From: Nitrospira sp.
GTDB taxonomy: Bacteria; Nitrospirota; Nitrospiria; Nitrospirales; Nitrospiraceae
NCBI GenBank assembly: GCA_022226935.1
Contig: CP092081.1
Coordinates: 3,406,602-3,470,601, forward strand
DNA length: 64,000 nucleotides
Direction of reading: 5' to 3'
This document shows, in pieces, positions 51,615-62,200 of the stretch. The position numbers and the translations under genes were made by a program. Every line of letters begins with the position of its first letter. Positions within the stretch are counted from its first letter, which is position 1. The notes under the pieces are model-generated. The model was given only the letters and a program-made list of their open reading frames with translations. It did not search any database and was not told the origin of the DNA.

Positions 51615-53333
51615 ATGGACTTGATTCGATTTTTACTCAAAAAGTCATGGGGCCTGGTGATCTGCTCCGTCGCGGCCGGTTTGATCAGCGGCCTCGCCGG
51701 CGCAGGTTTGCTCGCCGTCATTCATCAAGGCATGAATGAATCTCCGGCCTCGGCGCCGCTGGCCTGGAGTTTCCTCGGATTGGCATTGGCGGTGGCCGCG
51801 TGCAAGGCCCTCTCGGAAATTCTGCTCACTCGGCTGGGACAAGCGACCATCTCCGAGCTTCGGTATCAATTGAGCCGGAGAATTCTGGATGCCCCTCTCG
51901 GACAACTCGATCGACTGGGACATCACCGGCTCTTGGCCGCGCTCAGCGAAGATACCGACGTGATCGCTCAGGCCTATGTGCAATTACCGTTGATCGGCAT
52001 CAATCTGGCGACGACGGTCGGTTGCCTGGCGTACCTCGGGTGGTTGTCTTGGCTTATGCTTCTCCTGGTGCTGGGAATCATGGTGATCGGCGCGGTGACG
52101 TTTCAATGGCAGGAACGCAACGCCATCGCGTTCTTCACCCGGTCTCGCGAGACCAGCGATGTTTTGTTCCGGCATTTTCGTTCCATCATGGGCGGGATCA
52201 AGGAACTCAAGCTGCATCGCGGGCGACGGCAGGCGTTTCTTGACACGCAATTACGGCCGACCGTCAAGGCCTACGAGCGCGACTTCGTCGGGGGCATGAC
52301 GGTCTATTCCATCGCGTCCAGTTGGGGCCTGTTTCTGTTTTATGTCGCTATCGGCACGGTGTTGTTCCTGTGGCCCGCCGGGCAAGCGATATCGCTGGAC
52401 ACCATCGTCGGAGCGACGTTGGTGTTGCTCTACATGATGGGTCCCTTTTCGCAGATCGTCGAATTGCTGCCGGGAGTCGGCCGCGCCAACGTGGCGTTGA
52501 AGAAGATCGACGCCTTGGGCCTCTCATTGGTCGCGGCGGCGGCATCCGGCGAGATCGACCGGGACGGAGAGTCCGGAGCGTCGGCGGGCACTTTGAATAT
52601 TCGCGGATGGCGTCGACTCGAGCTGGTCGGCCTCACGCACCACTATGCCCGCGAGGGCGATGACCGGCCGTTCCGGCTCGGACCCATCGACCTGACCTTC
52701 AGGCCAGGCGAGGTGACTTTCCTGATCGGCGGCAACGGCAGCGGCAAGACGACGTTGGCTCTCTTGTTGCTTGGACTGTATCCGCCTGATTCCGGGCATC
52801 TTCTCCTCGATGGCGTGCCGATCGATGATTCGAATCGTGAAGCCTACCGGCAACTCTTTTCGACGGTGTTCTGCGACTTTCACCTGTTCGATTCTCTGCT
52901 TGGATTGGAGCAGGAGAATCTCGACGGGGTAGCACGGGTGTACCTCGAGCGGCTCCAATTGCAGTCGAAAGTCCGAATCGAAGGCGGCTCATTCTCGACA
53001 CAGGCTCTCTCGCAGGGCCAGCGCAAACGGTTGGCGCTCTTAACGGCCTATGTCGAAGACCGGCCCTTTTATCTGTTCGACGAGTGGGCCGCCGACCAGG
53101 ATCCGCTGTTTCGCAAGGTGTTCTACACGGAATTGCTGCCGGATCTGAAGGCGCGGGGAAAAGCGATTCTGGTCATTACTCATGACGATCGCTATTTCTC
53201 CTGGGCCGATCGCTGTATCCGGTTGGACCTCGGCCGGTTGGTCGAGCCCACGGATTCGGCGGACGGAGGTGAGCGGCAAGCATGGTCATCGCCATCGCGG
53301 TCTCATGGGGGCCGGCACGACCACATGAAGTGA
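51615..53333 (+). CDS. Cyclic peptide/siderophore exporter, SyrD/PvdE-type ABC transporter
   Basis: 572 residues, a fused half-transporter: six membrane helices in 1-300 and an ATPase domain from about 340. Walker A is GGNGSGKTT near 372, signature LSQGQRKR near 464, Walker B FYLFDEWAAD near 486. The short ABC domain and the KELKLHRGRRQAF segment are typical of the cyclic-peptide-export subfamily that contains PvdE and SyrD. PvdE moves acylated ferribactin to the periplasm, matching the FAAL and acylase genes here. It lies between the PKS and the aminotransferase. Confidence 0.93.
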   Translation: MDLIRFLLKKSWGLVICSVAAGLISGLAGAGLLAVIHQGMNESPASAPLAWSFLGLALAVAACKALSEILLTRLGQATISELRYQLSRRILDAPLGQLDRLGHHRLLAALSEDTDVIAQAYVQLPLIGINLATTVGCLAYLGWLSWLMLLLVLGIMVIGAVTFQWQERNAIAFFTRSRETSDVLFRHFRSIMGGIKELKLHRGRRQAFLDTQLRPTVKAYERDFVGGMTVYSIASSWGLFLFYVAIGTVLFLWPAGQAISLDTIVGATLVLLYMMGPFSQIVELLPGVGRANVALKKIDALGLSLVAAAASGEIDRDGESGASAGTLNIRGWRRLELVGLTHHYAREGDDRPFRLGPIDLTFRPGEVTFLIGGNGSGKTTLALLLLGLYPPDSGHLLLDGVPIDDSNREAYRQLFSTVFCDFHLFDSLLGLEQENLDGVARVYLERLQLQSKVRIEGGSFSTQALSQGQRKRLALLTAYVEDRPFYLFDEWAADQDPLFRKVFYTELLPDLKARGKAILVITHDDRYFSWADRCIRLDLGRLVEPTDSADGGERQAWSSPSRSHGGRHDHMK

Positions 53334-53361
53334 GAAGTCTTTGTTGCGAGGAGGTGAGGTG

Positions 53362-54768
53362 ATGTCGGTTCACGTGGATGAAGTGTGGGAAGCCTTGCCG
53401 ACCGGGTGTGTCTCTCCGAGAGAACTGCCCGTCGACAATCCGTACCTGGAGCGGCAGGCCGCGCGGGAATCGAATGCGCGAAGTTACCCGCGCCGGTTGC
53501 CCTTGGCGCTCAGCAAGGGCAAGGGCGTGTACGTACAGGATACCGACGGCCGCACCTATATCGATTGCCTGGCCTGCGCGGGAGCCTTGGCGCTGGGGCA
53601 CAATCATCCGGTCGTCATCGAGGCGATTAACCGGACGTTGCGCGACGGTCTGCCGTTCCAAACGCTGGATCTGACGACGCCGGTCAAGGACCGTTTTGTG
53701 AGCACGGTGTTCGATTGTCTGCCCGTATCGTTTGGCGAGGGCGCGAAGATTCAGTTCTGCGGTCCGTCCGGGGCGGATGCGGTCGAGGCCGCCATCAAGC
53801 TCGCCAAAATCGCGACGGGTCGCCGGACGGTCTTGGCCTTTCAGGGCGCTTATCACGGCATGACGCACGGAACCTTGGGATTGACGGGCCACCTCGGCCC
53901 CAAGCAAGCCCTGAGCGGTTTGATGGCCGACGTGCACTTTCTTCCGTTTCCCTATGACTATCGGTGCCCCTTCGGAGTGGGCGGAGAAAAGGGGGCGCGC
54001 CAGTCCTCCGCCTACATCGAGCGGCTCTTGGACGACCCCAACAGCGGAGTGGTGGAACCGGCGGCCATGATTCTCGAGGTCGTGCAGGGTGAAGGGGGAG
54101 TGATTCCTGCGGCATCCGGCTGGCTCCGGGAGATTCGGCGCATAACCAAGGAGCGGGGCATTCCCTTGATCATCGACGAGGTGCAGACCGGTCTTGGCCG
54201 AACGGGCCGGTTGTTTGCCTTCGAGCATGCCGGCATCGTGCCTGATGTTCTGGTGTTGTCCAAGGCGATCGGTGGCGGGCTGCCTCTGAGCGTGGTGGTC
54301 TATCGACCCGAGTGGGACCGGTGGACTGCGGGAGCTCATGCCGGCACCTTTCGCGGCAATCAACTCGCGATGGCGACGGGACAGGCGACGATCGAATTCA
54401 TCACCGGTGAACGCCTCGACGAGCATGCCGCCCGCATGGGTGAGCGCCTCTTGGGTATGCTCCGCCGGATCCAGGCCGAGTCCCGGAGCATCGGCGATGC
54501 GCGCGGGCGTGGACTGATGCTGGGTGTTGAAATCGTGGACCGGGATGGAGCGAGTGAATTGCCGAACTGCCACCCTTCCGCCCCTGCGCTCGCAGGGAAA
54601 ATCCAGCATGAAGCGCTCCGCCGAGGACTGATCCTCGAACTGGGCGGACGCCATAACAGCGTCGTTCGTTTTCTGCCGCCCCTCATCGTGACGGAGGAGC
54701 AGATCGATGCGATCGCAGCCATCTTCGGAGATGCCGTGAAGGCCGCGGAGCAACAGCGCGAAGCATGA
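53362..54768 (+). CDS. Diaminobutyrate-2-oxoglutarate aminotransferase
   Basis: 468 residues from ATG 53362, with GAGGAGGTGAGG just upstream. A class III (fold I) aminotransferase: GPSGADAVEAAIKLAK, FQGAYHGMTHGTLGLTG, LIIDEVQTGLGRTG, K301 in LSKAIGGGLPLS (PLP lysine), and GTFRGNQLAMATG. Similar to PvdH/Dat/EctB, which make L-2,4-diaminobutyrate from aspartate semialdehyde. No ectA or ectC is nearby, so supply of diaminobutyrate to the NRPS is likelier than ectoine synthesis. The next gene overlaps as ATGA. Confidence 0.9.
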   Translation: MSVHVDEVWEALPTGCVSPRELPVDNPYLERQAARESNARSYPRRLPLALSKGKGVYVQDTDGRTYIDCLACAGALALGHNHPVVIEAINRTLRDGLPFQTLDLTTPVKDRFVSTVFDCLPVSFGEGAKIQFCGPSGADAVEAAIKLAKIATGRRTVLAFQGAYHGMTHGTLGLTGHLGPKQALSGLMADVHFLPFPYDYRCPFGVGGEKGARQSSAYIERLLDDPNSGVVEPAAMILEVVQGEGGVIPAASGWLREIRRITKERGIPLIIDEVQTGLGRTGRLFAFEHAGIVPDVLVLSKAIGGGLPLSVVVYRPEWDRWTAGAHAGTFRGNQLAMATGQATIEFITGERLDEHAARMGERLLGMLRRIQAESRSIGDARGRGLMLGVEIVDRDGASELPNCHPSAPALAGKIQHEALRRGLILELGGRHNSVVRFLPPLIVTEEQIDAIAAIFGDAVKAAEQQREA

Positions 54769-57137
54769 AGCCCAAGCGTTTCTTGGCCATTGCCGCAGGA
54801 AGTTTGAGCGTCGGCGTGGCCGTCGTCTGGCTGGTGTGCGCTGCCTCATTGCCGGTACGTGACGGCGTCCTGCCGCTTGCCGGATTGCGGGGGCCGGTGT
54901 CGGTCGCGTTCGACGAATACGGCATCCCCAAGGTCACCGCCGAGTCCCGGCTCGACGCGTTTCGCGCGCTCGGCTATGTCACGGCGCAGGACCGCCTGTT
55001 TCAGATGGATTTGCTCAGACGCACGAGTGCCGGCCGGTTGGCCGAGATTTTCGGCGAGCAGGCCGTAGCCCTGGATGTGCGGCAGCGGCGGTTGGGCTTG
55101 TCGAGCGTGGCCGAGACCGTGGTTCGCCGCCTTCCTGACGATCAGTCGTCCGTTCTGGCAGCCTATGCCGACGGGGTGAACAATTTTTTGGAACAGATGA
55201 CGATGCCGCCTTTCGAATTTCTTCTGCTGGGGTATCGGCCGGCGCGCTGGGATCCGACGGACAGTCTGTTGGTGGTGTTGGCGATGTTCCAGATGTTGAA
55301 CGGGTCCGAAGACGATGAACGGATGCGCACGGTGATGATGGCCTCGCTGCCGGCTGAAGTGACGACGTTCCTCCTTCCCTCCCTCGACATGTACACGGCG
55401 CAACTGCTGACGGGAGAGACGCGTCACCAGGCTGCGACTCCTGTTCCGGTGAAGGCGTTGGCGGCATTGCGCCGGACGGGGGCGCAGAGCCGCGCAGTAC
55501 ACCTGTCGATGGTTCCCGATCGCAAGCGGGAGATCGGTTCGAACGCATGGGTGGTCGGAAGCGGAAAGACTGCGGATGGCCGGGCGATTCTGGCGAACGA
55601 CATGCATCTCGACGTCGGGGTGCCCAATATTTGGTACCGGATTCAGATGCAATACGGCCGGGTTGAACTTGCCGGAGTCGTGGTGCCGGGCATTCCGGTC
55701 GTGATTGCCGGCTCCAATGGGTCGGTATCCTGGGGCCTGACGAATGTCGAAGGAGATTTTTTGGACCTCGTGCGCCTTGAGGTCAATCCGAACAATCCGG
55801 ATGAATACGCCACGGCGGACGGGTGGGAGCGGTTTACGGTTCGGACAGAGCATATTGCCGTCAAGGGTGCCGCCGATCGAATCGTGGAGATCAAAGGCAC
55901 GCGCTGGGGGCCGCTGGCAGACACGCCGTTGATGGGACAACCAGTGGCCCTCCGTTGGACCGCCCTGGATCCCGAGGCGGTGGATCTCGGGTTGCTCCGC
56001 ATGGATCAGGCCCGCTCGGTTTGGGATGGCATCGCCGTCGCTACACGGGCGGGTGCTCCGCCGAACAATGTCCTTCTGGCAGACGCCGGGGGGCATATTG
56101 CCTGGACCTACATGGGCAAGATTCCAGTCCGGCGCGGACTCGACGGATCGGTCAGCCTCTCATGGGCCGACGGGAGGACCGGCTGGACCGGATACATTCC
56201 GCCCGATGAGCTCCCACGCTCGATCGATCCGCCATCGGGATATCTCGTGAGCGCGAACCACCGTATGACGGACGAGAGGTATCCCCATGTCATCGGCCAT
56301 GCGTTTGCCAATGGCTACCGTGCCGTCAGGATTACCGAACGGTTGCAGGCTTTGGAACGGATTCGAGAGCAGGATCTCTTGGCCTTGCAATTGGATGCCA
56401 CGACGCGGCTGTACGACTTTTATCGCGAGCTACTCCAGCGCCTTCTCAGCGACGAGGTGACGGCTCAGCGCGCGGACTTGGTTGACATCCGCCGGGCCAT
56501 CAACGCGTGGGATGGTCGGGCCGATAGCGAGAGCCGCGGGTTCGCCCTGTTGGTGGCGTTTCGCCGCAACCTGGCCGCCTCGGTCTTCGCTCCGTTTCTC
56601 CAAGGTTGCCGGGAGAAAGAGGCCGGTTTCGTATTTGACGGCGACCTGGATACCCCTCTCAGAAGTCTGCTGTCGGAGCAGGCCCCCGATACGCTCCCCG
56701 ATCCGGTGCGGTTTGCCGATTGGAAGGCATTTCTACTCCAGGAATTAGAGGAGACGGTGAATGCTTTCAAGGCGGAGCACGCATTATCCCGCGTCGATGA
56801 TGTGGCCTGGGGAGCGGTGAATCGCGTACGCATGGTCCATCCGCTGAGCGAGGCCATCCCTGTCGTGGGGAAGTGGTTGAACATGCCCGACGACGCGGCC
56901 TCCGGTTGCGGTCCCTGCGTGCGAGTCCTCAGCGGCAGCCTGACCGCCAGTGAACGCATGGTGGTCTCGCCCGCGCATCATGCGGATGCGCTGTTTCACA
57001 TGCCGGGTGGCCAGTCCGGGCATCCGCTTTCATCGCACTACCGTGATCAACAACACAACTGGAGTCAGGGACGCTCCACCCCGCTCGACGCGGGCAAGCC
57101 GATTCATACCCTGACGTTCACGCCCGGTCGAGTGTAA
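54765..57137 (+). CDS. Penicillin acylase family Ntn hydrolase, PvdQ-like
   Basis: 790 residues with an N-terminal membrane/signal segment ([20 protein letters not shown]). Alpha chain up to about 258; the autocatalytic site is G258-S259-N260 in [14 protein letters not shown], giving nucleophile S259 of the beta chain. [43 protein letters not shown] and the C-terminal HNWSQG are family features. PvdQ-like enzymes remove the fatty acyl group of acylated siderophore precursors in the periplasm; other members cleave acyl-homoserine lactones. With an FAAL at the start of the assembly line and a PvdE-like exporter, prodrug-type deacylation is the best reading. The leader may remain as an anchor. 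Confidence 0.9.
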   Translation: MKPKRFLAIAAGSLSVGVAVVWLVCAASLPVRDGVLPLAGLRGPVSVAFDEYGIPKVTAESRLDAFRALGYVTAQDRLFQMDLLRRTSAGRLAEIFGEQAVALDVRQRRLGLSSVAETVVRRLPDDQSSVLAAYADGVNNFLEQMTMPPFEFLLLGYRPARWDPTDSLLVVLAMFQMLNGSEDDERMRTVMMASLPAEVTTFLLPSLDMYTAQLLTGETRHQAATPVPVKALAALRRTGAQSRAVHLSMVPDRKREIGSNAWVVGSGKTADGRAILANDMHLDVGVPNIWYRIQMQYGRVELAGVVVPGIPVVIAGSNGSVSWGLTNVEGDFLDLVRLEVNPNNPDEYATADGWERFTVRTEHIAVKGAADRIVEIKGTRWGPLADTPLMGQPVALRWTALDPEAVDLGLLRMDQARSVWDGIAVATRAGAPPNNVLLADAGGHIAWTYMGKIPVRRGLDGSVSLSWADGRTGWTGYIPPDELPRSIDPPSGYLVSANHRMTDERYPHVIGHAFANGYRAVRITERLQALERIREQDLLALQLDATTRLYDFYRELLQRLLSDEVTAQRADLVDIRRAINAWDGRADSESRGFALLVAFRRNLAASVFAPFLQGCREKEAGFVFDGDLDTPLRSLLSEQAPDTLPDPVRFADWKAFLLQELEETVNAFKAEHALSRVDDVAWGAVNRVRMVHPLSEAIPVVGKWLNMPDDAASGCGPCVRVLSGSLTASERMVVSPAHHADALFHMPGGQSGHPLSSHYRDQQHNWSQGRSTPLDAGKPIHTLTFTPGRV

Positions 57138-57171
57138 TGTCGAAGTGTACTCACAACATAAAGGAGGCGTT

Positions 57172-57417
57172 ATGGCACAGGACGAACAAGAAGACACCAC
57201 GATCTACAAGGTGGTGGTCAATCATGAAGAGCAATATTCGATTTGGCCTTCTTACCGCGACAACCCACTGGGGTGGAGCGATGCCGGCAAGACCGGCCTC
57301 AAAGAGGAATGCCTGGCCTACATCAAAGACGTGTGGACGGACATGCGGCCGTTGAGCCTCCGCAAGTGGATGGCGGAGCAATCCGAGCAAACGGGCACCA
57401 CGGCGGCGTCATGCTGA
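57172..57417 (+). CDS. MbtH-like protein
   Basis: 81 residues from ATG 57172; AAGGAGG at 57161-57167 is a strong ribosome-binding site. The motif [21 protein letters not shown] and the later SLRKWM are the MbtH signature (N-x-E-x-Q-S-x-W-P...P-x-G-W). MbtH proteins bind and activate A domains of NRPS. It is coupled to the following gene by ATGCTGA overlap. Confidence 0.97.
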   Translation: MAQDEQEDTTIYKVVVNHEEQYSIWPSYRDNPLGWSDAGKTGLKEECLAYIKDVWTDMRPLSLRKWMAEQSEQTGTTAASC

Positions 57418-58172
57418 CCACGACCGATCGGCGCCCATGGCTGGTGACGTGCCGGCCTGGAACCGGTCTTCGCCTCATCGGATTTCCTTACGCTGGAGGC
57501 GGCCCGTCTCTCTTTCGCAGCTGGCCCGGCGACCTGTTACAGGACATCGAGCTCTGCGCGGTTCACCTGCCGGGCCGTGAAGCCCGGATGAAGGAAGCGC
57601 CGGTCGGCGATCTGCGACGACTGGTAACGGATGTGGTCGAAGCGATCGAGCCGAGCTGCAACAGACCCGTGGCGTTGTTCGGCCATAGCATCGGAGGATT
57701 GTTGGCCTTCGAATGTGCGCGTGAATTGCGCCGCCGATTCGGCATCAACCCGGTCCACCTGTTCGTATCCGGCTGCCCCGCTCCGCAGCTGCGCGACCAC
57801 GACCGTCTCTGCGATCTGCCGGACGAAGAGTTTCTGGAGCGGATGCGCCGATTCAACGGCACGCCGCGTGAAATTCTGGACCATGCGGAAATGATGGAGT
57901 TGATGTTGCCGACGCTCCGCGCCGATTTTTCCCTGCGCGATACCTACGTCCACGAGGACGACGTGCCGTTGAACTGCCCGATCTCCGCGTTCGGCGGCAT
58001 GGCGGACGAAGCGGTGAAGACCGAGCAACTCGAGCAGTGGAAGTCTCACACGGCCGAGGGATTTCAGTTGTGGTTGTTTCAGGGAGATCACTTCTTTATC
58101 CGGACCGCCCAACCGGTCGTGGTGGAAGCCGTGACGTTTATCCTGCAGCCCTACAGGCAGATGCAACGGTGA
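57411..58172 (+). CDS. Type II thioesterase (NRPS editing hydrolase)
   Basis: 253 residues. Alpha/beta hydrolase with [17 protein letters not shown], nucleophile S93 in FGHSIGG, and catalytic H227 in GDHFFI; the acid is likely Asp near 200. It clears misprimed acyl groups from carrier proteins. Similar stand-alone thioesterases sit next to MbtH genes in pyoverdine-type clusters. ATG 57411 overlaps the MbtH stop. Confidence 0.94.
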   Translation: MLTTTDRRPWLVTCRPGTGLRLIGFPYAGGGPSLFRSWPGDLLQDIELCAVHLPGREARMKEAPVGDLRRLVTDVVEAIEPSCNRPVALFGHSIGGLLAFECARELRRRFGINPVHLFVSGCPAPQLRDHDRLCDLPDEEFLERMRRFNGTPREILDHAEMMELMLPTLRADFSLRDTYVHEDDVPLNCPISAFGGMADEAVKTEQLEQWKSHTAEGFQLWLFQGDHFFIRTAQPVVVEAVTFILQPYRQMQR

Positions 58173-58223
58173 TGGCGGTGGATCAGCCGTGTTCTACCTC
58201 AACTCGAAAGCGGAGGAATCACG

Positions 58224-59261
58224 ATGAATCATGAGAAAGCGGCGTCCTGCGTACCGCTTGAGAACGTCAACGGCAGCGCGAACGAACCGCCAAGCCTGAC
58301 GGCGTCCCCGCTTGCGCCGGATAGCCGTCTGCCGTACTTGGTGACTCCTCTGGATCAACGGCCATTGCACGACTACCGCACCGCCGCCCGTCGTTATGCG
58401 GAAACCTTGCTGCCGACTTGCGGGGGCCTGCTGTTCCGCGGCTTGCCGATCAAGTCGGCGGGCGACTTCGAATCGTTCATCGGTGCCTTCACATCCTCCC
58501 TCGTGTCCTACGAATTCGGTTCCACCCCTCGTTCGCACGTGCAGCGGCAGGTGTATACGTCGACCGAGTATCCGCCGCACCAACACATTCCGCTGCATAA
58601 CGAACAGGCCTATACGAGGGAGTGGCCCATGAAGATCTGGTTTTACTGCGGTCAGCCCGCGGAGCAGGGGGGATATACACCGATCGCGGACAGCCGGGAG
58701 GTCTACCGCCGTATTCCGGCTCGTGTTCGAGAACGTTTCGTCCAGAAACAGATCATGTACGTCCGCAACTACGGAAATGGTTTGGACGTACCCTGGCAGA
58801 AAGTCTTCAACACCCAGGATCCTGCCGTCGTGGAACGATATTGCCGCGACAACGGGATTCACTACGAGTGGAAGGCGGACGGCGAATTGCGCACCAGGCA
58901 AGTCGCCCAAGCCATCGCGGTCCATCCTCGAACCGGCGAGACGGTCTGGTTCAATCAAGCCCATCTGTTCCACGTGTCCAATCTGGAGCCTGCGGTGCGC
59001 GAAACCCTGTTGGAGGTCGTGTCCGAAGAAGATCTGCCTCGAAACGCGTGTTATGGGGACGGAAACCCCATCGAGGCCGATCTGCTGGAGGAGATTCGAG
59101 ATGTGTATCGGAGCCTCGCTGTGCAATTCGCCTGGCAACAGGGAGACGTGATGATGCTCGACAACATGCTGGCCGCCCACGGCCGCACGCCGTTTCGCGG
59201 TCGACGGCAGATTCTCGTGGCCATGGCGGAGCCGACGAGGGGAGCCGAGACCCCATGCTGA
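58224..59261 (+). CDS. SyrP/TauD-like Fe(II)/2-oxoglutarate hydroxylase
   Basis: 345 residues. A clavaminate-synthase-like jelly-roll enzyme: H125 and E127 in PLHNEQAY (HxE instead of the HxD of TauD) and distal H319 in AAHGRTPFRGRRQIL, with the R that binds 2-oxoglutarate. SyrP is a beta-hydroxylase of aspartate on its carrier protein; beta-hydroxyaspartate is an iron-chelating residue in siderophores. The exact substrate cannot be read. GGAGGA precedes the ATG. The next gene begins inside its stop (ATGCTGA). Confidence 0.88.
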   Translation: MNHEKAASCVPLENVNGSANEPPSLTASPLAPDSRLPYLVTPLDQRPLHDYRTAARRYAETLLPTCGGLLFRGLPIKSAGDFESFIGAFTSSLVSYEFGSTPRSHVQRQVYTSTEYPPHQHIPLHNEQAYTREWPMKIWFYCGQPAEQGGYTPIADSREVYRRIPARVRERFVQKQIMYVRNYGNGLDVPWQKVFNTQDPAVVERYCRDNGIHYEWKADGELRTRQVAQAIAVHPRTGETVWFNQAHLFHVSNLEPAVRETLLEVVSEEDLPRNACYGDGNPIEADLLEEIRDVYRSLAVQFAWQQGDVMMLDNMLAAHGRTPFRGRRQILVAMAEPTRGAETPC

Positions 59262-62200
59262 AGCCCTACGATCAGACGCAACATTCCCAGGCCGAGGGCG
59301 TCGCGCTGGATACGGAACAGTACCTGTTTCCCATGAGTTTCGGGCAACGGCGCTTGTGGTTCCTTTCCCAATTGGAACCGGAAAGCGCATCGTACAACAC
59401 GGCAATTGCCGTCCGCATGAAGGGGCATCTGGACTCTCGGATCCTCCTGGACTGTTTCAATCGCATTGTGGAGCGGCACGAAATCCTGCGCACCACGTTT
59501 GCGACCGACAACGGGGAGCCTGTCCAGATCATTGCCGCCGCGGGACGCGCTGCAGTGGAAACCGGCGCGGTGGAGAACCGGCCGGAAGCCGTGCGACTGG
59601 CAGCGTGCGGCGAAGCGCAGCGTCCCTTCGACCTGCAACGAGGACTGCTGTTTCGGCTGCGTCTGTTCGAAATCGCTGGCGACGACCACCTGCTGGTCAT
59701 CACCCTGCATCATATCGTGTGCGACGGCTGGTCGGCGCAAATTCTCGCGCGGGAATTTGCGCAACTCTACGCTCAAGCCACAGCCGGACTCGATGCGGCT
59801 CTGCCGGCCCTCCCGATCCAATATGCCGACTATGCGGAGTGGCAACGGGGATGGTTGCAAGGGGACGTGCTCGACAGGCAACTCGCCTATTGGAAAAGGC
59901 AACTTGCCGGAGAGTTGCCCATTCTCGAATTGCCGACCGACCGTCCGCGCGGAGCGATCCAAACGTCAGCGGGTCGTCGATATGTGTTCACGCTCCCGCA
60001 GGCCATGGCCGCCGGGTTGCGGGATCTCAGTCGCCGCCACAACGTGACGCTCTTCATGACTCTGCTGGCTGCCTTCCAAACCTGGCTGATGCGCTACACG
60101 GGCACGGAAGACGTGTGCGTCGGCACGCCCATCGCCTGCCGGACCAAACGCGAGACCGAGGACCTCATCGGCTTCTTCGCCAATACCCTCGTCTTGCGCA
60201 CAGACCTTTCACAGAACCCCACGTTCTCGCAATTGCTCGAACGAGTCCGAGAAGTCGTCATCGGCGGTCAAGAGCATCAGGAATTGCCGTTCGAAGAACT
60301 CGTGGATGCACTGAAACCGGCGCGGGCGCTGAGCCACACCCCGTTATTCCAAGTGCTGTTCGTGCTCCAGACGGCCTTGACCGAAGCCATTTCTCTGCCC
60401 GGGTTGCAGATCGACATCACGGAGGTCGATGCGTCCGCCGCGAAATTCGATCTTTCGCTCGACATGGTCGAAATGGAAACGGGCCTGGAGGGAGCCTTCG
60501 AGTACAACACCGATCTGTTCGATGAGGCGACCGTCGTTCGCATGGCCCAGCATTTTCAAACCCTGTTGGCCGGCATCTGCGACCAGCCGGATCGACGGCT
60601 GAACGAGTTTCCGCTCCTTTCGCCGGACGAGCAGGCCCAGGCGTTGTTGATCGGACCGGAGACCCCGCTTCTCGCGAAGGAGTGGGCCGGCTTTACGTCC
60701 GCCTTCGAAGCGCAGGTGAGACGTCGTCCCGACGCCGTCGCAGTCGAATGCGCAGGATCGAGACGGACCTATGCGGAGCTGAATGCCGAGGCCGATGGGA
60801 TCGCTCAAGCCGTGCTCGCCGCCGGCGCCGGGTCCGACTGCATCGTGGCGCTGTTGCTTGACCGAGGAATATCGTTGCTGACGGCCATTGTCGGCGTGAT
60901 GAAGGCGGGCGCTGCGTATCTCCCATTGGATCCCGCTCATCCGGCGGCTCGTTGGCGCGAGGTGATTGAGACGAGCGGGGCCTCTGTGGTCATCACGCAC
61001 GAATCCTATCGCGATCCCGCGGTCAAGGCCTGTCCGCTGTTGGCTGCCGGCCATGTTGTCCTGCTCGCGATCGACGGCATCGAAAAAAAGAAGACGATCC
61101 CTGTTCCTTCCCGCAGTGGATCGCCCGATCAACTGGCCTACATCATCTATACCTCCGGTTCGACCGGCACGCCGAAGGGCGCCATGGTCACCCAGCGGGG
61201 CTTGATGAATCACCTGTGGAGCAAACGCGGCTCGTTGGGCCTTGGCCCGGACGACGTGGTGGCGCAGACGGCCTCCGCTTGTTTCGATATCTCCGTCTGG
61301 CAGCATCTGGCCGCCCTGATCTGCGGGGGACGGACCCTCATCGTCCTCGATGACGTCGCCCGTGATCCGTCACGGTTGGTGGAGTGTTTGGATCGTATGG
61401 GAGTGACGGTGGCCGAAACAGTGCCGGTGTTGCTCAAAGGCATGCTCGACAGCGGGCAGGCTCCTGCTCTTCGGCGATTGCGGTGGCTGTTGCCCACAGG
61501 CGAAGCCTTGCCCCCGCAACTCTGCCGCGAGTGGCTTGCGCGCTACCCTCACGTCCCGCTGGTCAATGCCTATGGCCCGGCCGAATGTGCCGATGATGTC
61601 GCCACGGCCACGATTACTGCTCCGCCCACACCCGATGATGTGTGTATGCCGATCGGGCGTCCCATCCAAGGAACACGCCTGTTGGTGCTGGATCGCTGGC
61701 TGGCGCCGGTGCCGAGCGGGGTAGGGGGGGAATTGTGTATCGGCGGCGTCGGAGTGGGCAGAGGCTACGTACAGGATCCGGCGCGCACTGCCGCGTCCTT
61801 CGTCCCGGATCCCTTCGCGTCGGAACCCGGCGCCCGCCTTTATCGGACCGGTGACCGCGTCCGCCTCCGTCGTGACGGCAACCTCGAATTCTTGGGGCGG
61901 ATAGATCATCAAATCAAACTGCGGGGCGTGCGGATCGAACCGGGAGAAATCGACGCTCGCTTGCGCGCGTTGACCGGCATTCGTGACGCGGTCACGATCT
62001 TGCGAGAGGATCGTCCCGGGCAGAAACGATTGGTGGCCTATGTGGTGGCGGCCACGGAGCCACCGCCCGCCGCAGAGGAGTGGCGCAGCATCCTGCGCCG
62101 GACCCTGCCCGAGGCCATGATTCCCTCGCAGTTTATGCTCTTGGATGCCTTGCCGCGCACGGCAAACGGCAAGGTGGACCGGGCCTCGTTACCGGTCCCG

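Noticed and set aside
53176..54849. Long open frame on the - strand (557 codons)
   Set aside because: Antisense to the diaminobutyrate aminotransferase; arises from G+C-rich codon bias, and its translation is Arg/His-rich with no family motif.
54846..56096. Long open frame on the - strand (416 codons)
   Set aside because: Antisense to the acylase gene, which has strong family motifs over the same stretch.
58194..59405. Open frame on the - strand (403 codons)
   Set aside because: Antisense to the hydroxylase; no recognisable domain and low-complexity composition.
59356..60525. Open + strand frame (389 codons)
   Set aside because: Other frame of the NRPS at 59255, which reads C-domain motifs throughout.
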